Shown in pieces: positions 1 through 9,998 of a stretch of 64,000 nucleotides of DNA (position 1 is its first letter; every line of letters starts with the position of its first letter). Source of the DNA: Agroathelia rolfsii (Eukaryota; Basidiomycota; Agaricomycetes; Amylocorticiales; Amylocorticiaceae); NCBI GenBank assembly GCA_018343915.1, contig JABRWF010000004.1:3782001-3846000 (forward strand), written 5' to 3'. A program made the translations under genes and the position numbers. Under the pieces are notes generated by a model. The model was not told where the DNA came from. It made no database searches and was given only the letters and a program-made list of their open reading frames with translations.

Positions 1-612
1 TTTGTACAGACTAAAAATAAACATAAAGCGTGACATGTTATGCTGACTAAAAACAGCGACTTTATATTTGGTTTTACTCACAAAAAGTTTTTTTCAATGA
101 CATTTACATAAAAACGGTGGTTAAACTTCCCTTCCACCTGTGTGTCAACAATCATGAATCTGACGTACCACTTAGGGAGTATACTACAAGAGTACTAAAC
201 AAGCTAAGGAGTGTTTCATGAAATTGTGGTAGGAATTCAGAATGTTTTGTCATACTACAAGTGATATGTCCACCAGCTCCGTCTTAACTGATTTTTAATT
301 CAACATCATTTTCTCTAAACAGAGATCATATACATGTTACATCTACTTATATGTCGATTTCTATGAGTATAGAGTGTCTATGATAGGAGATATCTGAGGT
401 GTCCCAACTTCCTGTCTGTCCTAACTTCCCGTCCGGTCAATAGAACCAGCTTGATGACGATATTGTGATGACACCTTTGTATTACCAATAATGACTGCGG
501 TGCGTGAGCCCATGTCTATGATAACGACCCAACTTATCCAAGTCCCCAGACTGGTTGAAGAGATTGCTGACTATCTATCTTTTCCCATTAGTTTAAAATA
601 CCGTTGTCGGTC
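1..612. other. intergenic / upstream of methyltransferase
   Basis: AT-rich sequence with no reading frame that resembles a protein. It includes the upstream region of the methyltransferase gene that starts at 613. I see no clear TATA box or repeat. Confidence 0.5.
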
Positions 613-1581
613 ATGAATACGGAGATCAAAATCCGCCGCGAAATTCGACCTGACGACGATCTTGTACTTGCATTGGATGAAGAACTGTACAAGCTACCCC
701 CGGACACCCTGGACTTCCTACACTCGACAATCTCCCAGGATGAGAATCAGCTAAAGAACAGGATTCTTGAGGTACAACGAAAGTATATAATGTACATCCG
801 TCGCATGGCTCAGTATCTTATTGCTACTATTTCCCAGATCATAGTGGGTTCCCGCCTCTTAATTAATCTACATATCAAATGGCAAACACATTAGTTAAAC
901 TATGAATGATCACTCTTCAGTATCGAGTACCCTTATCCATGCATACGATCATTCCATTTTATCTGGCTGTCATGCAGCCACAATGAGGCTTACTCATCTG
1001 TGCTGGATGCCGGGAGAGCTCCAGGTTCAGACACTGTTTTCCTTGACCTGGGTTGCTGCAGTAAGTCCGTTATAGTAATAGCGCTCTATTCAATCTAAAA
1101 AAAAAATAGTGGGCACTGATGTACGCAAGTTGGCATATGACGGCTACCCTAGCTCGCGTGTCCTTGGCTGTGATTTGAGACAATCTTTCATCGACGAAGG
1201 CTACGAGCTGTACGGCGACCGCGAGACATGCCCCATCCGGTTTTTCACCGACGACATATTTGAATTTCCACAGCTACCTGTTCCAGATAAAGAAGCTCAT
1301 GACATTCCGTTGGGTGAGGTCACTAAACTAGAGCATCTCCGTGGCCGTGTATCGCATTTGTATGCGGGCGCCTTGTTCCATCTTTTTGATGAACCTACGC
1401 AAGCGGCGATTGCGCATAGATTCGTAGCTCTTGTAAGGAAACAGAAGGGTACGACGATATTTGGAAGGCATCAAGCCAGGGCTGAGGCAGGTTTCCTACC
1501 AGACCACATGGGCCGGTAAGCTCTTTTCTTCGTTGCCAATGCGTCAATCGCCTTACGCAAATATCCAGTGTAAGATATACT

Positions 1582-1586
1582 CATTC
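1582..1586 (+). repeat. target site duplication, left copy (CATTC)
   Basis: CATTC lies directly before the 5' LTR and recurs at 3188-3192 directly after the 3' LTR. A 5-bp duplication is usual for Ty3/gypsy integrases. Confidence 0.93.
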
Positions 1587-1755
1587 TGTTGCGGTACAAT
1601 CCGTGACATTGTGACTACAGACTAGAGTAGCATCGCAATTTTGTAGTAGCTACTCATCCGTTTGACTCCGTACGACGACACTGTACGAGACAAGCGGAAT
1701 TTTATTCTCCACTGAGTCTGTGTCTGAACTGGTCTGAGGCTCGCATTTCATCACA
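1587..1755 (+). repeat. 5' LTR (169 bp)
   Basis: Begins TGTTGCGG and ends CATCACA, so it carries the TG...CA ends of LTRs. It matches 3019-3187 throughout by eye. If the transcript starts at the self-priming motif (1656), U3 is 69 bp and R plus U5 about 100 bp. Confidence 0.93.
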
Positions 1756-1764
1756 CAAACGGAT
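1756..1764 (+). other. candidate primer-binding site (self-priming)
   Basis: CAAACGGAT follows the 5' LTR directly and is the exact reverse complement of ATCCGTTTG at 1656-1664 in the LTR. It does not start with TGG, the usual sign of a tRNA primer. In Tf1 of fission yeast the RNA 5' end folds back onto a site placed like this. The role here is inferred from position and complementarity. Confidence 0.6.
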
Positions 1765-2515
1765 CCGTGTAGCAGCACGTAAAATTGCCTAGTTCTGGTC
1801 ATCAAATAGACGAACGGCCGTCTGACCAGACAGCGAGCCGCTCCCCTGCCAACTTGTTTCTCAGCTCTCAGGCAACAGCTCTAGGGGAGCTCTTCTCATG
1901 TGCAAGACCAGTTGCAGCGTCACTAGGACGCATTCTCCCATGTCGACACCAGACCGGATCCTTGCCTAGGCTACCTCAAGAATGACGTCGCAGCTAAACA
2001 GCTAAATTCAACGGGCTCGGCGCGCCCATTGAGGGGGGTCTGGAGCAGGAGGAGAATTCACCAGACAACATAGGCATGTGTGTTTTCTTGCGCACATGCA
2101 TGCACATTTCATGCACGAAAACCACATCCAAAGGGCCGGCATCATGCCGCCCTGCTCGCTCAATCTCCCAATCGAGGAACAACGTACTACAGGGCAGCAG
2201 GAGCTGCCAGTGGACAAACCATTGCGACAAAGGTCGTCGTAGCCCAGGGGCTGGGGTCCCACGTGCCCATTCGAGGAGCATTGGAGCAGGGAGCAGGGAG
2301 AGGGGATTTGCTGGAGGGTGGAAAATCGTATGCATACACACACATACGCGCGATGCACTCTTGCGCGCGTATGTTTTCTTTTGCCCAACACCACTGCCGC
2401 TGGGGAGCTATATGCCCCCATTTTCTTTTGCTTAATCGGGACCTAATAGGAGCATTAAATGCACCAAACACCACCACATCCGCACTGTTACAGAGCACCA
2501 TTGCGCAGAGCAAAC

Positions 2516-2770
2516 GACTGCTGAGCGACCCAAGCCGTTAAGTCAGGCACGGCCGACCGCTGAACGAGCAAGAGGGTCGACAAGTCAAGCCCACTATACG
2601 AGTGCACCGGCACATACACTGCAGCCATTAGACGCGACCGTAGAGGGCAAAAGGGACCGCTGAGCAACCCCATAGCCGTTAAGTCAGGCATGGCCGACCG
2701 CTGAACGAGCAATAAGGGGGGGTTGACAAGTCAAGCCCACAGTACAAAAGCGCTGGCATATACAAGCAGG
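2516..2770 (+). repeat. 141-bp-period tandem duplication inside the LTR element
   Basis: Two diverged copies in tandem. The shared core GCCGTTAAGTCAGGCA starts at 2534 and again at 2675, followed in both by GGCCGACCGCTGAACGAGCA and later GACAAGTCAAGCCCAC. It lies in the non-coding interior of the 1.6-kb element. Confidence 0.85.
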
Positions 2771-3018
2771 GGGTGTTATGCAAGCAACGGCGCTGGGCTT
2801 TCCGCCGCTGCAGCCTATTAAGGACCCGGACTTTTCACGCGCGCACACTTTTGTGCATTTTCACTTTTATTTGATGTGCAGCGTATATTCATTTTATTCT
2901 CATTATGCTCTGTTCTCTTCACACTACATCTTCCTACTACTACCTCACCTTACATACGTAGGTTACATATTTGTTTTGTTTTGTGAGGACTTTCTATTCC
3001 GTACGGATTGAGGGGGTG

Positions 3019-3187
3019 TGTTGCGGTACAATCCGTGACATTGTGACTACAGACTAGAGTAGCATCGCAATTTTGTAGTAGCTACTCATCCGTTTGACTC
3101 CGTACGACGACACTGTACGAGACAAGCGGAATTTTATTCTCCACTGAGTCTGTGTCTGAACTGGTCTGAGGCTCGCATTTCATCACA
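3019..3187 (+). repeat. 3' LTR (169 bp)
   Basis: Identical by eye to the 5' LTR. It is preceded by the purine tract GAGGGGG plus TG and followed by the second CATTC target copy. Confidence 0.93.
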
Positions 3188-3358
3188 CATTCACCTACTA
3201 CCTGGACACAATTGTGGAAGGAGGTATTTGCGCTAGTAGGGGATGGCGTAGTAGCAGATCATATCGAAGTGAAAGCCGCATTGGACGAGGCACGGCCAGA
3301 TCCTAACCGCCCAGGCAAACTATCTCAACTTATGTTTTGGAGCGTGACTATCACGTGA

Positions 3359-3864
3359 CTGTGCTAGCAGGAGTACTAGTGATGCTCTAGATTACAGATA
3401 ACTTCCCCAGGCAGACGCAAATTGATCATAGTTGATTACTTACGCTAGCAGCACAGATAGAGTTGCAGGCTGCCAGATGCCATGCTGTATTTTTGTTCAT
3501 CCTCGACATTCCGAATGATCGAGAGGCATTCCTCAGTTCTCAGCTCATAGCACAAAAGCAATTGTCTAAGACATCGATGTATTATTAGTAAGTCTAGGGA
3601 TACATGTGTGCCGTGGGGCGCATCTTGGAAGGTATTGTAAACATGCTCAACATGACAAGCGTACGTAGTCATACACATAAAGGGGACGTGAGTAATGCGA
3701 CCATGAAAAGCATGAAAACAGGGGGTATAATGTGAACAAACAATAGCAATGCAATGCAACAGGGTAACAAGCAGAAATACATAACAATGGCATCAAGAGA
3801 AAAGAGTCCTGCCCTCTCTCCGAATCGTCCGTGCGATGCGATAATAGAAAATGAAAAATGGGAT
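3359..3864. other. intergenic, 3' ends of two convergent genes
   Basis: Between the methyltransferase remnant (+) and the small gene on the minus strand. The short open frames here look like no known protein. Confidence 0.4.
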
Positions 3865-4491
3865 TTACAAGAATCCAACTGGCTCGTTCAGATTCTTGGC
3901 GCTGTATACGCGTGTTTCATCTCTTCGGCGGTGGTGTAGTAAAGATCGATCTTCGCTGTGCTTATCCTTTCCGTGGCGCGGAAGCTCGTAGAAGCCCTTG
4001 CCACGGTGCTCGACCAAACCCTCCAACAATGGGTCAGGCATACACGGGCGCAGTGGCCGTGCACTCCAACTTGGTGCTGCTGCAGCCTTTGAGTGAGAGG
4101 TTGATTTCGACCGGTGGTGGTCCCGTTCACCGGATTTCGATGACGAGTGTGAATGAGTGCCGTCAGAGAAGACAAGCTCCGCAGGGACATCATCCCCAAG
4201 TCTACGGCGTACGCGGTCCAATTTCTCCTCGCGGGCCGCTTGAGACGTAGCATGGTGCTTGCGCTCAGAGCGTTCACGCCCATGGGAGGAGGAAGATGTG
4301 CTCGATGTGCCTGCAACTGGCATGGATAGGGAGTTTGATGATGATGACGCCACCGAAATGGCATTAACTATCAAAGGGGGGGGGGGAATCAGATACATTT
4401 GGCCGATATCATTGAACTGGCGTCACATCGTACCAGAGGTATCGCCCTTGGAGCCCATCATATTTCCGATTTTGGCTGATGCACGAAGCAT
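3865..4491 (-). CDS. small Ser/His/Arg-rich hypothetical protein
   Basis: Exon 1 is 4434-4491 and exon 2 is 3865-4367, joined by a 66-bp intron whose pyrimidine-rich part contains a run of C on the coding strand. The joined frame gives 186 residues starting MLRASAKIGNMMGSKGD. The first half is low-complexity (Ser, His, Arg). The C-terminal third, with YELPRHGKDKHSEDR and the end NEPVGFL, looks less random and may hold the function. I see no membrane segment, signal peptide or catalytic motif and do not recognise the family. The clean splice junction and composition argue for a real gene; transcript support would settle it. A non-coding reading cannot be excluded. Confidence 0.5.
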
Positions 4492-5197
4492 GGTTTATGA
4501 AAATGGCGAGTTTGAGCGAGAGGTAGCAACAATAGGCAAATAACAAGAGATTGGATGGTTCAAAGAGAAGGCGGCACAAGAGAGTATTTTCTCAGAGCAA
4601 AGTAAAAGTTATTAAATATGTGAAGATGAGACGTTGCACAGGAAGAAGCGGTCCAGGCGGAGATAGCGTCCAGGCTATCGAGAGTAGTATGTATGTACAA
4701 GTGTACAATGACAGAGGTATGGTGTTCGGGGCTCCAGAGACCCTTTAGTGGTGGTTTGAGAACAAAGGACGTGCCAGAATGAGAAGGAGGATATATACAA
4801 CTCAAAGGGTCCAGATTAGAGTGGAAGCCCGAAGAACAAGAGGATAGACAAATGAGGCGCCATACCACAGCAAAAACCAAAGGCCCAAACAAGCAAGGTT
4901 CCGGTCAGCTGGCCCATACAGCTTTCAAGTCTTATTGTTCTTGCAGAACCGTGGCCGCATGTGCGATGGTCCGAGCAATGAAATCAGTGCCAGTCGTTGT
5001 ACACAATTAGGGATGCTGCTTTGTATTCGCCAAATGGGGCCAACGCGGATGCAGCTCCTGCGGAGGCACCTGCCCGCGGTCACGTGCTCAGAAACACAAT
5101 TACATTACTCCGACGCTCTCTTTTGTTCTACCTAATCTCTCATGTGTATACTTCGTATTTATTTATGATTGTACCATAGACATATAACAAACACCAC
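4492..5197. other. intergenic
   Basis: Upstream region of the small minus-strand gene and downstream region of the distal GH43 gene. No recognisable feature. Confidence 0.4.
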
Positions 5198-6883
5198 TTA
5201 GTAAACTACCGGCCAGCCCGAAGAGAAGTCAAGGAGATTGATGCCGAGCTGTAAAGCGATTGGAGAAGATTAGCACTACAATTAAAATCACTACAATGGT
5301 TTTTATCGACACTCACGTAGCTTCCGGTAGAGGTATAATAGTCTAGGAGCCGGTATCAGTAACCATTTCTGAGTGTCAACAGATCCTTTTGTTTACTCAC
5401 GATAAACTAGGACCACGCCGTCTGTGTCTTGCATGACATCCTGCCCACCTGGACCATAAATCTACAGCACATTAGCCACTCATCATTGTGGAGGCGACGA
5501 AATAACTTACGGAGCCGTGAGTCTCTAGGACAAGTGTTCCTCCACCACTTGTCAATGCAACACCCGATTGGTCGTAGTAAGTGCCTTTGACGCTAAAATT
5601 ACGTCAAATAAGTCAGGCACTGGATGTCTCAACGGTTAACTAGTTGTGTTACTTACCTAGTTGCTCGACCCACTCGGATGTTATAAGTACTGGACGTGCC
5701 ATCGCAGCATTTATCCCAGGAAGTAAAGAGGTAGTAGTAGTTGCCATATTTGAATAGAGTTGAAGCCTCGATCGCCGTCGTGCTGCCGCTGCGCTGGGCC
5801 AGAGCCGTTATACTCGAGCTAGACGGCTTTCCTGTCGATGAGCTCAAGCTAAAGAGATTGAAGGCCTTGGATTAGAAAACAAAATTAAAGGAATGGACTC
5901 CGCTTCATGGCTCACGTCTCCAGCTTGATTCCAGTCCAGAATGATCCGAAGGAAAGATACCAGTTGGAACCATCTTTACATGTCTTCAGAAGGATGATAC
6001 CCGAGATGAAATGGACAATAAGACTCACCGATGAACAAGCTACGACGTCAGAGGAGAACCTTAGCTCAATACAAATTCATGTCAATAAACAAATACATAC
6101 TTTGGATCAATAGCCTATTTAAATGGCAAGGAAATTAATAGTGATAATGAGGATAATAAACAATAAGACTGACATTGTAATTATTGCTGCTTGAAGACGA
6201 CAAAACCATTCCTTCGTTAGTAAAGCTTCCTGCTGCGCCGGTTGACGATTTGGCAAAGAAGATAGCAGACTATATGCAATTGTATAAGCTTCGACTCGTG
6301 TCGCATGGTTGCTCTACATACATTCTGCGAGCCAAACGACGAGGCAGCATAATACAACTACAACAGAAGTTAACCTCAGTCTAGGATTTGCTCTTAACAA
6401 TTATAAAGGATAGGCGTACGTAGAATTGACCATCAGTGTAAGTGCAGTCAGGAGCCCAAAGGTTGCTACGCAGTTATTCAGCAAAAGGGTAGCAATACAC
6501 CATATGCGGCCCCCAAATTGACAAATCTTGTGCGCATATACTCACCCATTTGATGTCCCCGTGTACTTATCCGTCCAGCTTGCGCCGTTAGGCCACACCA
6601 GACCCGCATCCGACCATTTGGTTCGATCCGTCGAGGTGAGGATCTTGATGCCGACAGCCGTAGCTAAATTTGATCGTCGTGTTAAAAGAGAATTCATGAA
6701 GTTTATGTTTATCCACGAGCAACAAGTCTCACAAAAGATGAAGTATTTCCCAGATCCATCTTTGCATATGGTAGGATCGTGGACGGCAGTGTCGCCACTG
6801 ACCGCCCCTGGGTTTGGGTATGCCCATGACGGCAGGATACAAGACGCTAGAAATACCAGCGTATACAAATAAGCAGAAACCAT
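5198..6883 (-). CDS. secreted endo-1,5-alpha-L-arabinanase, GH43 (distal copy)
   Basis: Hydrolyses internal alpha-1,5 bonds of arabinan outside the cell. Thirteen exons (6733-6883, 6546-6663, 6420-6465, 6322-6357, 6174-6269, 6101-6114, 6029-6039, 5916-5973, 5657-5848, 5511-5592, 5401-5461, 5317-5342, 5198-5248) join in frame to 313 residues. Residues 1-21 form a signal peptide ending SWA. GH43 marks are the general-base Asp36 in VHDPTI, the pKa-modulating Asp152 in AIDP, the general-acid Glu204 in AIEAS, and the blade motifs [28 protein letters not shown] and YGPGGQD. Exon 7 is an 11-nt microexon restoring NLFIDG. The gene sits about 0.6 kb downstream of a close paralogue on the same strand, a tandem duplication with separate promoters. 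A related GH43 specificity cannot be excluded, but the motifs and length fit arabinanase well. Confidence 0.92.
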
Positions 6884-6954
6884 GTCCAGTGAGAGAACTG
6901 TAGACAGATATGGTAAATGGTTTTTAGGAAGCTCATAGCGAACGAGAACCCACA

Positions 6955-6961
6955 ATTTATA
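6955..6961 (-). promoter_or_regulatory. TATA box of distal GH43 gene
   Basis: TATAAAT on the minus strand, 72 nt before the start codon at 6883, a spacing like that of the other two arabinan genes. Confidence 0.55.
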
Positions 6962-7492
6962 GGGTGCTCAGAGAACCATCCTGCCAAGACATATTTGAGT
7001 GTGCATGCGTGCGAAAAAATCCCGAAAAACGAATTCATTCGACCATTGCCAACAGAAGTAGTATACATGTAGGTAGCCATCTTCTCAATGAGCGGGGAAA
7101 ATAACCCGCTAGAACTGTCGTACATCGCATCTGACCCCAGGGATCGTCATGGCGGGACAGAATGGCCAAAGCCGCCGGGAAGTAACGTAGTTATGGACAT
7201 GTGGTAGCCAGGAACATTTGCTCAGTTGACCATTCGATCGAGCTTGGCTCAGGGCAGCTGATACGTATACACTGTCATCTCATCACCAACGGTTGACAAC
7301 GTTAACAACTTGAAACTCCGGCGGTGAATGGAATTTTCGGAATGTCAACGCCAATACTTATGAATTTTTTGTCAAAAAGAGCACGAAAAGTTCAAAAATA
7401 TAGAAATTTCATATAACCCTACGCTGACCACGGAAACGAAACCGAGCAAACGAGAACCAGTGCTGCCATGACCACCATTACATATTTCTCGT

Positions 7493-9247
7493 TTAATAGA
7501 CGACGGGCCATCCGGTGGAGAAGTCGAGGAGGTTGATACCAAGCTGTTATTTGTGTCAGTACTGTTGTGCTGATTTCATGAATGAGAAAGTTTACCCATG
7601 TTCCGGTCGAGGTGTAGTAGTCTGTTGCTCACATATGTTAGTCCCACAAAGAAAATGAGCAGTCATGAGAGAAATCAAAACTTACGATAGACTATGACGA
7701 CTTCATCGCCATCCGTCATGATGTCCTGACCGCCAGGACCGTAGATCTTTGAAAGCCATGTATAAGAACATAAGCAACCCAGAAGTTAATAGTAACTATG
7801 CTTACGCTGCCGTGAGCCTCAAGAATGAGAGTTCCTCCACCGTCCATGAGGTCCGTGCCGTTTTCGTCGACATATGTGCCGTCATAGCTTTATTTCAACA
7901 CATAAGGAACCAATTACTTGCAGGGAGCAAAAATAGATGAATAAACCATACCTTGACGATCTGCCTACGTGGATGGTATATGTGCTGGACGTGCCATCGC
8001 AGCAGTTACCCCACGAAGTGAAGAGGTAGAAATAGTCACCGTATTGGTAGATGACAGACGCTTCCATCGCATCGGGGCTACTCTGCTCTGCGAGGGAAGT
8101 TATGGTCGAGGTCGAAGGCTTGCCAGTGTCCGAAGCAATACTGTAGAACCAAGTTTAGTGAAGTATTCGAGGATATCTAGGGAAACATGAACATACGGCA
8201 CTCCCTTGATACCACTCCAGAATGAACCGAAGGAAAGGTACCAGTTGGCACCATCTGTGGAGGCCATTAACAAAAGGCTGCTTTTCCTAGACGAAAATGT
8301 TTCACGTACCAATCAGGAGGCTATTACATGCATTGTGGATTAGTTACAAGCATCACAAGCAAACAAGGGTATCACGTACGCTGGGTCAATAGCCTGAGTA
8401 ACATATCATGATCAGTCTAGTCAGACGAAATATGCAAAAGCCCATACATTGTAGTCCACACTGCTCGAAGAAGCGAGGACGAGCCCTTCGTTAGTGAAGC
8501 TGCCTGAAGAGAATCATATTAATATGTGAGGACATGGAATGGTGGCACTAATTCTTTACCTGGCAAGCCAGTGGTTGATTTTGCGAAGTAGATGGCAGAC
8601 TAAAATACCCTAAATAAACAAAAAGACAACAAGTAGTAAATATAGAGACATACATCTTGAGACCCGAAAGAAGAAGCAGCATAATATAGCTAACAACGGT
8701 TTGGGTCAATAATCGCAACATCAATCACTGGAAGAAACAACACACATAGAAAATGCCATTCTCGATACGGCAACACGGGGCCCTGGTTTATATTTCAATT
8801 TTTTATTTGAATTGCACAAACTTAAAAAAGTTGGGGCACCAACCAGATATTTCTGAAACGATTAAGAACATTAAAGTGAGTAGTGATCATAACGAGAATA
8901 TCCCAAAACCTTACCCATTAGTAGTACCGGTATAGGTATTTGTCCAGGTATCATCGCCGTCTTCCCAGACGGTACCCTGGTACGTCCAGGCAGTCCTGTC
9001 CGTCGACGTGATAATCTGAATACCAGGGGCAGTTGCTAAATGCCAAGCAAGTTTTAGGGCAAGGCTTGGCGATGGAGGAAAACAAAGGAAGACACCGACA
9101 ATAAATGAAGTAAGTTCCCGCGCTGTCCTTGCACATGGTCGGGTCAGCGACGGCAGTGTAACCTGTGACCGTTCCTGGGTTGGGGTATGCCCATGTGAAG
9201 GAGAGCGAACTGAGTAAGAGGAGAGCAGTGGACAAGCTCGACAACAT
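7493..9247 (-). CDS. secreted endo-1,5-alpha-L-arabinanase, GH43 (proximal copy)
   Basis: Same enzyme class as its downstream neighbour. Fifteen exons (9100-9247, 8915-9035, 8844-8852, 8746-8782, 8654-8689, 8560-8599, 8448-8503, 8380-8393, 8310-8320, 8197-8254, 7952-8140, 7806-7887, 7686-7746, 7596-7621, 7493-7543) join in frame to 312 residues. A leucine-rich signal peptide covers residues 1-20 (ending TWA). Catalytic residues are Asp35 (VADPTM), Asp152 (AIDP) and Glu203 (AMEAS). Exons of 9 nt (NIW region) and 11 nt (ALLID) are needed to keep the family motifs. Two introns here are absent from the paralogue, at the NIW/AP junction and in GLPG. Conserved blades include [27 protein letters not shown] and YGPGGQD. 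With the downstream copy and the GH51 gene at 33.8 kb it forms an arabinan-degrading set. Confidence 0.92.
8310..8320 (-). other. 11-nt microexon in proximal GH43 gene
   Basis: CCTCCTGATTG on the coding strand, bounded by tag before and gtacgtg after. Spliced, it gives AIDP-ALLID-GANWY. The paralogue has an 11-nt exon at the same place (6029-6039). Leaving it out shifts the frame. Confidence 0.85.
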
Positions 9248-9998
9248 TGCTGCCTATAGGTTTCAAAACCTGATTCCTTAGATTTCCTTAGGAGAGAGTG
9301 TACGCAACGAACTTATATACGCATTCAAGACTACTCCCGAGCTTTGTAGTCTGTTGTCGGGTCCGATAAAATAAATGGCCTCTACGACCTCTAGACATGT
9401 GGTGCTGCGTACAGCAGATGCCAGGCGAAGCCAGTGTTGCCTGTCACCATCTAGTAACTATGTTGATGGAACGGATGAGCTGGCCGTACAGCTAAAATTG
9501 GAGGTTGTCCTATGCCGGCGGGTAATGTGGCAGTAGGCGGTCCGCATTACTACCCCAACAAACTGCGACGCGTAAAGTCTGTATGAGCGGAAGAAGGTAG
9601 ATCATGACAAGACACATCACGCATGAGCGTGTCATCCAACGGGAAACGAAGGCCCGCCGGTAGGCCCGGGTGCTAAGCACGATTCAGGTGAGCAGAGAAA
9701 AATAGTACCTTATGCGCCTTACGCCTCATATGATATGATTTACCGACCGATCGGGATAGTCAAGATGACGACCGAGGCTGGCCCTGCAGATGGTGACCAA
9801 CCCAGTGACTATGCTACCCTACGTTGAAACAAATACTAGTATATTCAGACCGCCGGAATTATGACGTGGCTATTTTTCCGAGCCATCATCGATGTATTAT
9901 CACGCGATCCCGCAAAAATTTAAATTGAGGCGGGGCATGCGATATCACGAAGGAGACATGAGAATTGAAATGTTACATATATTTTTATTCATGTTTCG
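9248..9998. other. intergenic
   Basis: Promoter region of the proximal GH43 gene and 3' flank of the D-lactate dehydrogenase gene. Apart from the TATA box I see nothing specific. Confidence 0.4.
9312..9319 (-). promoter_or_regulatory. TATA box of proximal GH43 gene
   Basis: TATATAAG on the minus strand, about 65 nt before the start codon at 9247. Confidence 0.55.

Larger units (their letters stand above)
1587..3187 (+). mobile_element. non-autonomous LTR retrotransposon (TRIM-like), 1601 bp
   Basis: Two direct 169-bp repeats that look identical base for base (TGTTGCGG to CATCACA) enclose 1263 bp and are flanked by a CATTC duplication. The interior has no gag or pol frame; its longest frames (up to about 150 codons) overlap one another and resemble no retroelement protein. 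A purine tract GAGGGGG (3010-3016) lies just before the 3' LTR. The bases right after the 5' LTR (1756-1764) are the reverse complement of nine bases inside the LTR (1656-1664), which is the arrangement of Tf1/sushi self-priming elements. The element sits sense to and inside the last exon of the methyltransferase gene. Identical LTRs mean a recent insertion, so an autonomous helper probably exists elsewhere in the genome. Confidence 0.92.
613..3358 (+). pseudogene. AusD-like SAM-dependent methyltransferase, disrupted by an LTR element
   Basis: Proposed exons are 613-782, 921-1060, 1110-1515 and 1569-1586 continuing at 3193-3358. Without the insertion and one target copy they give 900 nt, that is 299 residues, the usual size of the small methyltransferases found in fungal meroterpenoid clusters (AusD type). 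Family marks are YPYPCIRSF after the first intron, the SAM-binding motif FLDLGCCMGTDVRKL across the second intron, GCDL after strand 2, HLYAGALFHLF in the middle, HSPTTW, and a C-terminal QLMFWSV. The last exon is cut by a 1.6-kb LTR element at 1587-3187 between the bases coding for HS in HSPTTW, with CATTC on both sides. Reading frame and splice sites on both sides are otherwise intact, so the break is recent. No terpene cyclase or polyketide synthase lies in the window, so its pathway is unknown. The first intron (138 bp) is the least certain boundary. Confidence 0.85.

Noticed and set aside
1109..1519. methyltransferase piece as a complete short gene
   Set aside because: It starts inside the SAM motif and ends at a donor site. 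Neighbouring exons on both sides complete the family motifs.
2080..2541. 153-codon frame inside the LTR element as a possible gag
   Set aside because: No zinc knuckle or capsid-like motif, and it overlaps equally long frames on both strands.
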